Positions 1 to 7,193 of a stretch of 47,812 bases of DNA are shown in pieces (the stretch's first letter is position 1; each line of letters opens with the position of its first letter). The stretch is from contig CAMJFC010000016.1 of NCBI GenBank assembly GCA_946404865.1, forward strand, positions 1 to 47,812. The letters run 5' to 3'. A program made the position numbers and the translations under genes. The notes under the pieces were generated by a model. That model was not told the DNA's origin. It saw only the letters and a list, made by a program, of their open reading frames with translations, and made no database searches. The DNA is from an uncultured Prevotellaceae bacterium. GTDB taxonomy: Bacteria; Bacteroidota; Bacteroidia; Bacteroidales; Bacteroidaceae.

Positions 1-410
1 ACCGTCATGCCCGTCTCGGTGTTCGCCGCAGCCTTCACCGCCTCGTGCACGTGCATGCCCCACATCCCCTTGCCGCCATGCTTGGGCAACAATGCTGGGT
101 GGATGTTGATGATACGGCGTGGATAGGCCTCAATCATATAGTCGGGCACCATGAGCAAGAACCCGGCCAATACGATGAAGTCAATGTCGTATTGCCCCAA
201 GAGAGGCAGCATCTGCTCCGGGTCGTTGAATGCGGCTTTCTTCATGACCACGGCAGGCACACCGAGATTTTTGGCGCGCACCAACGCATAAGCGTCATCG
301 CGGTTGCTCACTACCAGCGCCACGCTGAAGTCGTCGCGCCCGGCGAAATGGCGGATGATATTCTCACAATTGGTACCACTGCCAGAAACAAAAACAGCTA
401 TATTCTTCAT
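1..410 (-). CDS. purN: Phosphoribosylglycinamide formyltransferase (PurN), 5' part
   Basis: PurN transfers a formyl group from 10-formyl-tetrahydrofolate to GAR in de novo purine synthesis. About 136 codons are visible; the 3' end lies beyond the left edge. The protein begins MKNIAVFVSGSGTNCENI, the phosphate-binding start of the family. It continues with the conserved FIVLAGFLLMVPDYM segment and the INIHPALLP motif with the catalytic His-Pro, followed by the KHGGKGMWGMHVHEAV region. The ATG at 408-410 gives the normal family N-terminus. It lies 5 bp downstream of the S4-domain gene and is probably co-transcribed with it. Identification is from motifs seen directly; nothing unusual is visible. 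Confidence 0.93.
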   Translation of the reverse strand, partial: MKNIAVFVSGSGTNCENIIRHFAGRDDFSVALVVSNRDDAYALVRAKNLGVPAVVMKKAAFNDPEQMLPLLGQYDIDFIVLAGFLLMVPDYMIEAYPRRIINIHPALLPKHGGKGMWGMHVHEAVKAAANTETGMT

Positions 411-415
411 CGTTG

Positions 416-838
416 TTAATTGTCTAAATCGTCTAAATCCTCCATGTCATCGTCAAACCCGAACATGACGGGGTCGGTGAAGGCCTCCATCGAACGGCGG
501 TCTTTCTTCGTGGGACGGCCAGTGCCCCGGGCTCTGTCCACAAACCCGCTGATGCGGCTCATCTCTAAAATCTCATACTGTTTCGGGTCGGTCACATTCT
601 CATACACCTCGGGCAACAACTTGGCTCCCACCCTCTGCTCGATGCACTTGATGACACGGAAGGAGTAGGTGACGGGCGGCTTGCGCACATCAACCACTTC
701 GCCCTCTTTGAGCATGCGTGAGGGTTTGACGTTCATGCCGCCAATCGTGACGCGGCCGTTCTTACAGGCGTCGGCGGCGATGGAGCGCGTCTTGAAGATG
801 CGGGCGGCCCAGAGCCATTTGTCTATTCTTGCTTCCAT
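416..838 (-). CDS. S4-domain RNA-binding protein, Hsp15/HslR-like
   Basis: A small RNA-binding protein of 140 aa. The S4 fold spans about residues 3-60 (RIDKWLWAARIFKTRSIA then ACKNGRVTIGG), as in heat-shock protein Hsp15, which recycles free 50S subunits carrying nascent chains. A basic segment (RARGTGRPTKKDRR) and an acidic tail (FDDDMEDLDDLDN) follow. The ATG at 836-838 gives the family start MEARIDKWLW; a TTG six codons earlier is open but lies in repeat DNA and is less likely. Neighbouring pth, rplY and purN suggest a translation and growth unit. The exact role in Bacteroidetes is inferred. Confidence 0.85.
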   Translation of the reverse strand: MEARIDKWLWAARIFKTRSIAADACKNGRVTIGGMNVKPSRMLKEGEVVDVRKPPVTYSFRVIKCIEQRVGAKLLPEVYENVTDPKQYEILEMSRISGFVDRARGTGRPTKKDRRSMEAFTDPVMFGFDDDMEDLDDLDN

Positions 839-1020
839 TGTTGGGAGTTTGGACAATAGTAATTTAGGAGTGAAGGAGTGAAGGAGTGAAGGAGTGAAGG
901 AGTGGAGGAGTGGAGGAGTGAAGACAATTGTTGGGAGTATGGGAGTTTAGGAGTTTGGACAATAGTCATTTAGGAGTGGAGGAGTGAATGAGTGGAGGAG
1001 TGAAGACAATTGTTGGGAGA
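839..1020. repeat. Degenerate GGAGTGAAG / GGGAGTTT intergenic repeat
   Basis: About 180 bp between pth and the S4 gene is made of short imperfect units: GGAGTGAAG and GGAGTGGA repeated in runs, interrupted by GGGAGTTTAGGAGTTTGGA and the recurring words GGACAATAGT and GAAGACAATTGTTGGGAG. The larger block (run of GGAGTG units, GAAGACAATTG, GGGAGT units, GGACAATAGT) occurs twice here. The same vocabulary returns at 7148-7190 (other strand), 17021-17166, 23214-23275 and 26067-26175. No gene is visible in it. Confidence 0.85.
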
Positions 1021-1659
1021 TTAGGGAGTTGGGGGATTGGTCGTTTGGTCGTTTGGGGGTGGGGTGGGGGCAGGGTTGTTGGGACGTTTGGGGGCTGACC
1101 GCTTGTTGAACTGGTTCATGGTGATGTCAACCCCGGCGAGGACGAAACTGCGGATGATGTCTTGTGCCGTTTCGATGGCGCTGCCGATCAATTCCTTTTC
1201 TTCTGCCGTGAACTCACCCAAGACAAAGTCCACTTGCGAACCGCGTGCGAAGTCGTTGCCGATGCCTACACGCAACCGGGCGTATTTCTGACCGATGAGT
1301 TGCTGGATATGTCCCAGTCCGTTGTGCGAGCCCGCACTGCCACTGGCTTTCAGGCGCAGCGTGCCCACGGGCAACGACAGGTCGTCGACAATCACCAACA
1401 GACGGCACTCGTCGATATTCTCCTTGTTGAGCCAATAGCGCACGGCATTGCCGCTCAGATTCATGTAGGTGGTGGGCTTCAGCAAGAACAGTTTACGCCC
1501 CTTGACCGACGTCTCAGCCACATAGCCGTAACGCTTGTCCTCGAAAACAATATTGGACGCCTTAGCAAAAGCGTCCAATACCATGTATCCTGTGTTGTGG
1601 CGGGTATTGGCGTATTCAGCGCCCGGGTTGCCCAGTCCCACAATCAAGTATTTGTCCAT
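1021..1659 (-). CDS. pth: Peptidyl-tRNA hydrolase
   Basis: Pth frees tRNA from peptidyl-tRNAs that drop off the ribosome. The 212-aa protein starts [20 protein letters not shown] and carries the catalytic histidine in TRHNTGY (about residue 21), the [10 protein letters not shown] substrate loop, VDDLSLP with the conserved Asp, and [12 protein letters not shown] with the conserved Asn and His. The usual family length is about 190 aa. The extra C-terminus after [10 protein letters not shown] is a proline-rich tail of low complexity, encoded by DNA like the adjoining GGGAGTTG-type repeat, so it is probably repeat read-through. The gene lies 10 bp downstream of rplY, a common pairing. Confidence 0.95.
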   Translation of the reverse strand: MDKYLIVGLGNPGAEYANTRHNTGYMVLDAFAKASNIVFEDKRYGYVAETSVKGRKLFLLKPTTYMNLSGNAVRYWLNKENIDECRLLVIVDDLSLPVGTLRLKASGSAGSHNGLGHIQQLIGQKYARLRVGIGNDFARGSQVDFVLGEFTAEEKELIGSAIETAQDIIRSFVLAGVDITMNQFNKRSAPKRPNNPAPTPPPNDQTTNPPTP

Positions 1660-1669
1660 CGTTCAGCGG

Positions 1670-2287
1670 TTATTCTGCAGCGGCGGCCTCTTCCTCCTCG
1701 CCAGAAGCGGCGGCGAGCGATGCGGCACGTGTCATCTTGATAGAGCAGACAATGACCTCTTTCGGCGTGGCAATCTCTAAGCCCTCGAAGCTCAGCTGAC
1801 CCACCTTGATGCTCTTGCCGATACGGAGGCTGGTGACGTCCACATCGAGATGCTCAGGAATCTGCTGGAAGGGAGCGGTGACATTGATCTTGCGGATGGA
1901 GAGGTTCATACGTCCACCGTCGCGCACACCCTGAGCCAGACCGACCAGGCGTACGGGGATACCGATGGTGATGGGTTTCTCTTCGTTGATTTCATAGAAA
2001 TCGACGTGCATCACAGCGTCGGTGACGGGGTGGAACTGAATCTCCTTGAGCACAGCAGTGTGGTGTGCGCCCTCGATATTCAGGTTGATGACATAGATGT
2101 GCGGAGTGTAAACCACGCGGCGCAGGTCTTTGGCCAGAATGGCGATGGCGTGAGCTTCGGGCTGGCCATCAGCGTTTTTCTTCTCACCATAGAGGTTGCA
2201 GGGCACATAACCCTGTTTGCGCAAATCTTTGCAGGCTTTCTTGCCTACTTCTTTACGGACGATGCCGTTCAGTGCAAATTCTTTCAT
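1670..2287 (-). CDS. rplY: 50S ribosomal protein L25/general stress protein Ctc
   Basis: The long (205 aa) CTC form of L25, which binds 5S rRNA. It has the N-terminal L25 domain (about residues 1-95, with the KQGYVPCNLYG stretch) and the C-terminal beta TL5 domain (VDFYEINEEKPITIGIPVRL, then PFQQIPEHLDVDVT). It ends in a Glu/Ala-rich tail (GEEEEAAAAE), which is usual for the long form. It is the first gene of the leftward unit with pth. A -7 box TACCTTTG lies about 75 bp upstream. Confidence 0.95.
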   Translation of the reverse strand: MKEFALNGIVRKEVGKKACKDLRKQGYVPCNLYGEKKNADGQPEAHAIAILAKDLRRVVYTPHIYVINLNIEGAHHTAVLKEIQFHPVTDAVMHVDFYEINEEKPITIGIPVRLVGLAQGVRDGGRMNLSIRKINVTAPFQQIPEHLDVDVTSLRIGKSIKVGQLSFEGLEIATPKEVIVCSIKMTRAASLAAASGEEEEAAAAE

Positions 2288-2361
2288 TTTTTGTGTTACT
2301 CTAAATTAAGTGTTGTTAATATGCTTAATTCACCATCACACGATGCGTCAAAAAAGCGGTG

Positions 2362-2389
2362 CAAAGGTACACCTTTTTCGTGAAACAAA
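2362..2389 (-). promoter_or_regulatory. Promoter for rplY-pth unit
   Basis: On the minus strand a TACCTTTG box (2362-2369) matches the Bacteroidetes -7 consensus TAnnTTTG. A TTTG element lies at 2386-2389, 16 bp upstream, shorter than the usual 19-21, so the -33 assignment is weak. Its place ahead of rplY supports the call. Confidence 0.55.
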
Positions 2390-2429
2390 AAAAGAATCTT
2401 TAAAAAAACATATAAAAACATCCGTTTTT

Positions 2430-2461
2430 CTTGCAGATTCCGAGTAAAACCGCTATTTTTG
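2430..2461 (+). promoter_or_regulatory. Promoter for nusB operon
   Basis: CTTG (2430-2433), a 20-bp spacer and TATTTTTG (2454-2461) fit the Bacteroidetes -33/-7 promoter pattern. It lies 45 bp before the nusB ATG and diverges from the rplY promoter. Confidence 0.65.
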
Positions 2462-2506
2462 CAAAATAATTTCGACAGGAACACAAATCAACAAACATTT
2501 TCCGGC

Positions 2507-3439
2507 ATGATTAATAGGGAATTGATTCGTATTAAGATAGTTCAGTTAACCTACGCATACTATCAAAACGGCAGCCATAATATGAATAACGCAGAGAAAG
2601 AACTGATGTTCAGCCTCTCCAAATCCTACGACCTTTACAACTATTTGCTTCTGCTGATAGTGGCGGTCAATAAAGAGATGCGTCATCGTGTGGAGGTGCT
2701 CACTGCCAGAGCGAAACGCGAGGGGACACCCCTTCCTTCGGAGAAGTTCGTCAACAACCGTTTTGCATTGCAATTGGAGGGTAATAAGATGCTGCTCGAC
2801 TATATTGACCAGAAGAAACTGTCGTGGAACGACGACGTGGAGGCTGTGCGGCGCTTGTGCAACACCATCGAGCAGAGCGAGATGTATCAAGAGTATATGG
2901 CTTCGGAGGAAGACAGCTATGAGGCCGACCGTGAGTTGTGGCGTAAGATTTATAAGACATTGATTACCGACAATGAAGACCTTGACTCGCTGCTTGAGGA
3001 GAAGAGCCTCTATTGGAACGATGACAAAGAGGTGGTTGACACCTTTGTGCTGAAGACCATCAAGCGTTTCGACGAGAAATCGTCATCGCGCCAGGAACTG
3101 CTGCCGGAGTTCAAGGACGAGGAAGATAAGATCTTCGCACAGAAGCTGTTCCGCTCGGCCATCCTCAATGCCGATGAGTATCAGCGGTATATGGGCGACA
3201 TGTCGCGCAACTGGGATTTATCGCGTCTGGCCTATATGGACATCGTGATCATGCAGATTGCCATCGCCGAGATGCTCACCTTCCCCAGCATTCCCGTGAG
3301 CGTCACCATCAATGAGTATGTGGAGCTGTCCAAGCTCTACAGCACGCCCAAGAGTGGCGGCTATATCAACGGCATGTTGGATGCCATCGCACGCCATCTG
3401 GTCGAAACGGGCCGTATGATGAAGACAATGAAGAACTGA
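2507..3439 (+). CDS. nusB: Transcription antitermination factor NusB
   Basis: NusB binds boxA RNA with S10 and supports rRNA antitermination. The protein starts MINRELIRIKIVQLTYAYYQ at the ATG at 2507; an upstream in-frame TTG lies in the -7 box and is unlikely to be used. At 310 aa it is much longer than the about 140-aa enterobacterial NusB, as is normal for Bacteroidetes, where a long N-terminal extension precedes the NusB fold. The fold itself is near the C-terminus (about residues 195-300, with MDIVIMQIAIAEML and the SVTINEYVELSK-x-YSTPKSGGYINGML signature). It heads a conserved rightward operon. Confidence 0.95.
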   Translation: MINRELIRIKIVQLTYAYYQNGSHNMNNAEKELMFSLSKSYDLYNYLLLLIVAVNKEMRHRVEVLTARAKREGTPLPSEKFVNNRFALQLEGNKMLLDYIDQKKLSWNDDVEAVRRLCNTIEQSEMYQEYMASEEDSYEADRELWRKIYKTLITDNEDLDSLLEEKSLYWNDDKEVVDTFVLKTIKRFDEKSSSRQELLPEFKDEEDKIFAQKLFRSAILNADEYQRYMGDMSRNWDLSRLAYMDIVIMQIAIAEMLTFPSIPVSVTINEYVELSKLYSTPKSGGYINGMLDAIARHLVETGRMMKTMKN

Positions 3440-3502
3440 GTTGAAGGTTTAGGGCTTAGGGATGAGGGTTGAACAAGAATTATTCACAATTAATTTTATA
3501 AT

Positions 3503-3844
3503 ATGTACACAAGTATTTTATTAGCAGCACAGGGCGATGCGGCTCAGCAGCCGGCTGGTGGAGGCATGGGTTTCCTGATTATGATGGTGGCCATCTTCGC
3601 CATCATGTGGCTCTTTATGATTCGTCCGCAACAGAAGAAACAAAAACAGGTTCGTGAATTCCAAAATGCACTCAAAGAGGGCACACGTGTGATATCGGGT
3701 GGCGGTATCTATGGCACCGTGAAGCGCGTCGATATCGAGAAAGGCCGGGTGGAAGTTGAAATCGCACGCGATGTGACGATTGAAGTGGACAAGAATTATG
3801 TCTTTTCCGCTGAAGGTGGCGCACCAGTTCAGGCCGGAAAGTAA
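3503..3844 (+). CDS. yajC: Preprotein translocase subunit YajC
   Basis: YajC is a small inner-membrane partner of SecDF in protein export. The 113-aa protein has one membrane segment (about residues 24-42, MGFLIMMVAIFAIMWLFMI), then the family motif RPQQKKQK, and a cytoplasmic part with GTRVISGGGIYGTV, the conserved YajC core. It follows nusB by 63 bp that hold a short GGTTTAGGGCTTAGGG-like G-rich stretch. Confidence 0.95.
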   Translation: MYTSILLAAQGDAAQQPAGGGMGFLIMMVAIFAIMWLFMIRPQQKKQKQVREFQNALKEGTRVISGGGIYGTVKRVDIEKGRVEVEIARDVTIEVDKNYVFSAEGGAPVQAGK

Positions 3845-3886
3845 ACGACTGATGATGTAGAACGCACCCCAAGTGTCCGCAGTCTG

Positions 3887-4882
3887 ATGAATTCACCTAA
3901 ACAAGGTATATTTCAACGTATCAGGGGCTTCTTATTCAAATTACTGAATAAGGAGTTTCTGATTTTTTTGTTCTTTCTGGCTTTGAGCAGTATTTTCTGG
4001 CTGGCCATGACGATGAACGATACGTTGGAAAAGGAAGTGTCCATACCCATCATCGTGACCAATGTGCCGAAAGATGTGTATATCACCAACGCCAAGGATT
4101 CTACCAATTTGATTGACACCTTGCGGGTGAACCTGAGCGACAAGGGCTATACCATCGCCTCATATCTGTATGGTCATGGTCTCGCGCCCATCTATCTCAA
4201 TTACGAGAACATCAAAAACTCAGGCGGGCACGTCGAGTTCAGCACATCCGAACTGAAAAGGTTGTTGCGGGGGCAGTTGGACAATTCTACGGTCATTGTG
4301 TCGATGAAACCGGAGAAGTTGGATGTCTATTACAGCCACGACAAGAAAGAAATCGACGTGAAATTCTATGGCCGCATCAAAGCTGCAGATAATTACTTCA
4401 TCACCGATACGATTGTTGAACCGACAACCGTGACGCTCTTTGCCAACAGTGAGACGCGGAGTCTTTACAGCGAAGTGCAGACGGAATTTGCTTCATTTAC
4501 GGGACTGTCCGAGACTATCACACGGGCTGTGAAACTGAAGCCCGTCAGCGGTTCGCGGCTGGAGCCCGACGTGGTGAATGTCACGGTCATGGTCGATATG
4601 TTGCAAGATCAGCAGATGAAAGTGACCGTCACAGCGGTCAATGTGCCTGCCGGTTTCCGGCTGATCACCTATCCGCCGAAAGTGGAAGTGAAATATGTGG
4701 TGGCCAGCAAGAAAGCCGGCATGGTCAAAGAGTCAGATTTCCGGGTGTCAACCGATTTCCTGACCATTGGCGACAGTCCGAAGTGTAAGCTCAAGGTGAC
4801 GTGCACCAATCCGAATGTGAAAAGTTTCTCTCTTCGTGAGGACTCGGTCAGATGTGTGAAAGAGCAAAGAACCGCCAATTGA
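3887..4882 (+). CDS. YbbR-like domain protein
   Basis: A 331-aa protein with one N-terminal membrane anchor (about residues 22-42, EFLIFLFFLALSSIFWLAMT) followed by about 290 extracytoplasmic residues with YbbR-type beta-rich modules (KEVSIPIIVTNVP, then PTTVTLFAN). In Firmicutes CdaR, a YbbR protein, regulates a diadenylate cyclase, but no cyclase gene is present here. In Bacteroidetes the gene sits between yajC and coaE, as here, and its function is not known. The 3' end overlaps coaE by 31 bp. Confidence 0.85.
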   Translation: MNSPKQGIFQRIRGFLFKLLNKEFLIFLFFLALSSIFWLAMTMNDTLEKEVSIPIIVTNVPKDVYITNAKDSTNLIDTLRVNLSDKGYTIASYLYGHGLAPIYLNYENIKNSGGHVEFSTSELKRLLRGQLDNSTVIVSMKPEKLDVYYSHDKKEIDVKFYGRIKAADNYFITDTIVEPTTVTLFANSETRSLYSEVQTEFASFTGLSETITRAVKLKPVSGSRLEPDVVNVTVMVDMLQDQQMKVTVTAVNVPAGFRLITYPPKVEVKYVVASKKAGMVKESDFRVSTDFLTIGDSPKCKLKVTCTNPNVKSFSLREDSVRCVKEQRTAN

Positions 4883-5448
4883 AAATCGCCATCACCGGCG
4901 GAATAGGGAGCGGCAAGTCGTTCGTCTGCGAACGGCTCCGACGGTACGGCATCGACATCTACGACTGCGATGCCGCCGCCAAGCGGTTGATGCGCACGTT
5001 GGCACCCTTGCAGCAGGCTCTGCGTGAGGCCGTGGGCGAGGATGTCTATCAAGACGGTGTGCTCAACAAAGCCCGCATGGCGCAGTTTCTGCTGGCGTCG
5101 GAACAGAATGCACAGATTATCGACCATTTGGTGCATCCTGCCGTGGCGGCCGATTTTTTGGCTTCGGGTTACACGTGGATGGAATGTGCCATCCTCTTCG
5201 AGAGCGGTTTCGACCGTCTGGTGGATGTGGTGGTGTATGTGGATGCCCCGCACGATGTGCGTCTGAAGCGAGTCATGGCCCGCGACGGTATCACGGCCGA
5301 GAAGGTGGAGGAGTGGATGCACCGGCAGTTGCCTCCCGAGGAGGTTCGCCGCCGTTGCGACTATGTCATCCTCAACGATGGCATAGCCGATGTCGATGAG
5401 CAGATACAAGTCTTTTTAGTGACTCCCATACAACGATTTCTTAAATAA
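4852..5448 (+). CDS. coaE: Dephospho-CoA kinase
   Basis: CoaE phosphorylates dephospho-CoA, the last step of CoA synthesis. A P-loop GGIGSGKS lies near residue 20, followed by IYDCDAAAKRLM, the LVHPAV segment and the lid/base region RVMARDGITAEKVEEWMHRQ, all family marks. The ATG at 4852 gives 198 aa and overlaps the ybbR-like gene by 31 bp. A TTG at 4879, right before the family core LKIAITGG, is a possible alternative that would remove the overlap. Confidence 0.95.
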   Translation: MCERAKNRQLKIAITGGIGSGKSFVCERLRRYGIDIYDCDAAAKRLMRTLAPLQQALREAVGEDVYQDGVLNKARMAQFLLASEQNAQIIDHLVHPAVAADFLASGYTWMECAILFESGFDRLVDVVVYVDAPHDVRLKRVMARDGITAEKVEEWMHRQLPPEEVRRRCDYVILNDGIADVDEQIQVFLVTPIQRFLK

Positions 5449-5459
5449 CAATAATAACA

Positions 5460-5918
5460 ATGCAAAAGACGATTCTTTCAATAGCCGGCAAACCAGGGCT
5501 GTATCAACTGGTTTCAAGAGGTAAAAACAATCTGATAGTCGAGGCACTCGACGAGACACATAAGCGGATGCCCGCTTTCGCTACCGACCGGGTGACATCG
5601 CTCGCCGACATCGCCATGTACACCGATGCGGAAGACGTGCCCCTGATGACCATTCTCGCCGCGCTGCGCGACAAAGAAGAGGGCAAGGTGTGCTCGCTCA
5701 ACTTCAAAAAATGCTCGTCGAAGGAGCTGCGCGATCATTTCGCTGACATCCTTCCCGACTTCGACCGTGAGCGCGTGCACGACAGCGATATCCGCAAACT
5801 CTTCTCATGGTATAATATCCTCGTCAACAACGGTATCACCGATTTTGAGGAGGAGATGAAACCGACCGATGGCGACAACATCGACGACAGACAGGAGAAA
5901 CCAGCTGAAGAGGAGTGA
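5460..5918 (+). CDS. DUF5606 protein
   Basis: A soluble 152-aa protein starting [20 protein letters not shown]. This N-terminal module, with the following [21 protein letters not shown] segment, matches DUF5606, a family found mainly in Bacteroidetes and usually next to coaE. Biochemical function is unknown. The C-terminus is polar and acidic, and no catalytic motif is evident. The gene follows coaE by 11 bp, and its stop lies 5 bp before the pepT ATG, which suggests co-translation. Confidence 0.85.
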   Translation: MQKTILSIAGKPGLYQLVSRGKNNLIVEALDETHKRMPAFATDRVTSLADIAMYTDAEDVPLMTILAALRDKEEGKVCSLNFKKCSSKELRDHFADILPDFDRERVHDSDIRKLFSWYNILVNNGITDFEEEMKPTDGDNIDDRQEKPAEEE

Positions 5919-5923
5919 AGGAT

Positions 5924-7147
5924 ATGAATCTGACCGAGCGTTTTATCAATTATACCCAGTTCGACACGCAGTCGAGCGAGGAGAGCCAGAGCGTGCCCTC
6001 CACATCCAAGCAGTTGATTTTTGCAGACTATCTCAAGCGTGAACTCGAAGATGAGGGGTTCGACGACGTGGAGATGGACGAGAAAGGCTATATCTATGCC
6101 ACGCTGAAGGCCAACACCAAGAAAGAGGTGCCCGTCATCGGGTTCATCTCGCACTATGACACCAGTCCCGACTGCAGCGGTGCCGGCATCAAGGCCCGCA
6201 TCGTGCGGAAATACGACGGGCTGGACATTGAACTCTCGCCCGGAATCGTCTCCTCACCCAACAAATTTCCCGAGTTGTTGCAACATGTGGGCGAGGATTT
6301 GATAGTCACCGACGGTACCACTTTGCTTGGCGCCGACGACAAGGCGGGCATTGCCGAAATCATCCAGGCCATGTGCTATCTGCGCGACCACGACGAAATC
6401 AAGCACGGCAACATCCGTGTGGCTTTCAATCCAGACGAGGAAATAGGCATGGGTGCCCATCACTTCGACGTGGAGAAGTTCGGTTGCGAATGGGCGTACA
6501 CCATCGATGGCGGCGACGAAGGCGAACTGGAGTTTGAGAACTTCAATGCCGCCTCGGCCAAGGTGCGCATCAAGGGCATCAGCGTGCATCCCGGTTATGC
6601 CAAAGGCAAGATGGTGAACGCCAACCGCGTGGCTGCTGAGTTTGCCGCCCTTCTGCCTGGTGATGAGACGCCCGAAGAGACGGAAGGCTATCAGGGTTTC
6701 TACCATTTGCTTGGCATCAACGCCAATATCGAGAGCGCCACCTTGTCGTATATCATCCGTGACCACGACCGCGACCGTTTCGAAGACCGCAAAGCCTTCA
6801 TCCGCCAGTGCGCCGATACCATCAACGAGCGTTTCGGCGAGGGTACATGCTCCATCGAGGTCAAAGACCAATATTATAACATGAAGGAGAAGATCGACCC
6901 CAACATGCACGTGATTGACCTGGTGCTCCATGCCATGCAGCAGTGCGGGGTGGCTCCGCAGGTGAAGCCCATCCGTGGCGGCACCGACGGTGCGCAACTC
7001 TCTTTCAAGGGGCTGCCTTGTCCGAACATTTTTGCTGGCGGTGTCAATTTCCATGGCCCGTATGAGTTCGTCTCCATCCAGGTGATGGAAAAAGCCATGC
7101 GTGTCATCGTCAAAATCTGTGAGTTGACCGCCGCATACCACGATTAA
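5924..7147 (+). CDS. pepT: Peptidase T (tripeptide aminopeptidase)
   Basis: PepT is a cytoplasmic M20B metallopeptidase that removes N-terminal residues from tripeptides. Visible motifs are [10 protein letters not shown] (metal-binding His), [16 protein letters not shown] (bridging Asp), [14 protein letters not shown] (catalytic Glu), the TIDGGDEGE segment and [13 protein letters not shown] near the end. The ATG at 5924 gives 407 aa and the family-like start [21 protein letters not shown] three codons earlier overlaps the previous stop. All catalytic residues are present. Confidence 0.95.
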   Translation: MNLTERFINYTQFDTQSSEESQSVPSTSKQLIFADYLKRELEDEGFDDVEMDEKGYIYATLKANTKKEVPVIGFISHYDTSPDCSGAGIKARIVRKYDGLDIELSPGIVSSPNKFPELLQHVGEDLIVTDGTTLLGADDKAGIAEIIQAMCYLRDHDEIKHGNIRVAFNPDEEIGMGAHHFDVEKFGCEWAYTIDGGDEGELEFENFNAASAKVRIKGISVHPGYAKGKMVNANRVAAEFAALLPGDETPEETEGYQGFYHLLGINANIESATLSYIIRDHDRDRFEDRKAFIRQCADTINERFGEGTCSIEVKDQYYNMKEKIDPNMHVIDLVLHAMQQCGVAPQVKPIRGGTDGAQLSFKGLPCPNIFAGGVNFHGPYEFVSIQVMEKAMRVIVKICELTAAYHD

Positions 7148-7190
7148 CTCCTTCACTCTTTCACTCCCAAACTCCCCAAAAACAACCTCA
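7148..7190. repeat. Short copy of the GGAGT repeat family (opposite strand)
   Basis: The gap between pepT and the antiporter gene contains CTCCTTCACTCTTTCACTCC and CAAACTCCCC words. These are the reverse complement of the GGAGTGAAG/GGGAGTTT units seen elsewhere in the window. Confidence 0.7.
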
Positions 7191-7193
7191 TCG

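Noticed and set aside
839..1020. CRISPR array
   Set aside because: The repeats are short, degenerate and without unique spacers of constant length; no cas genes are in the window.
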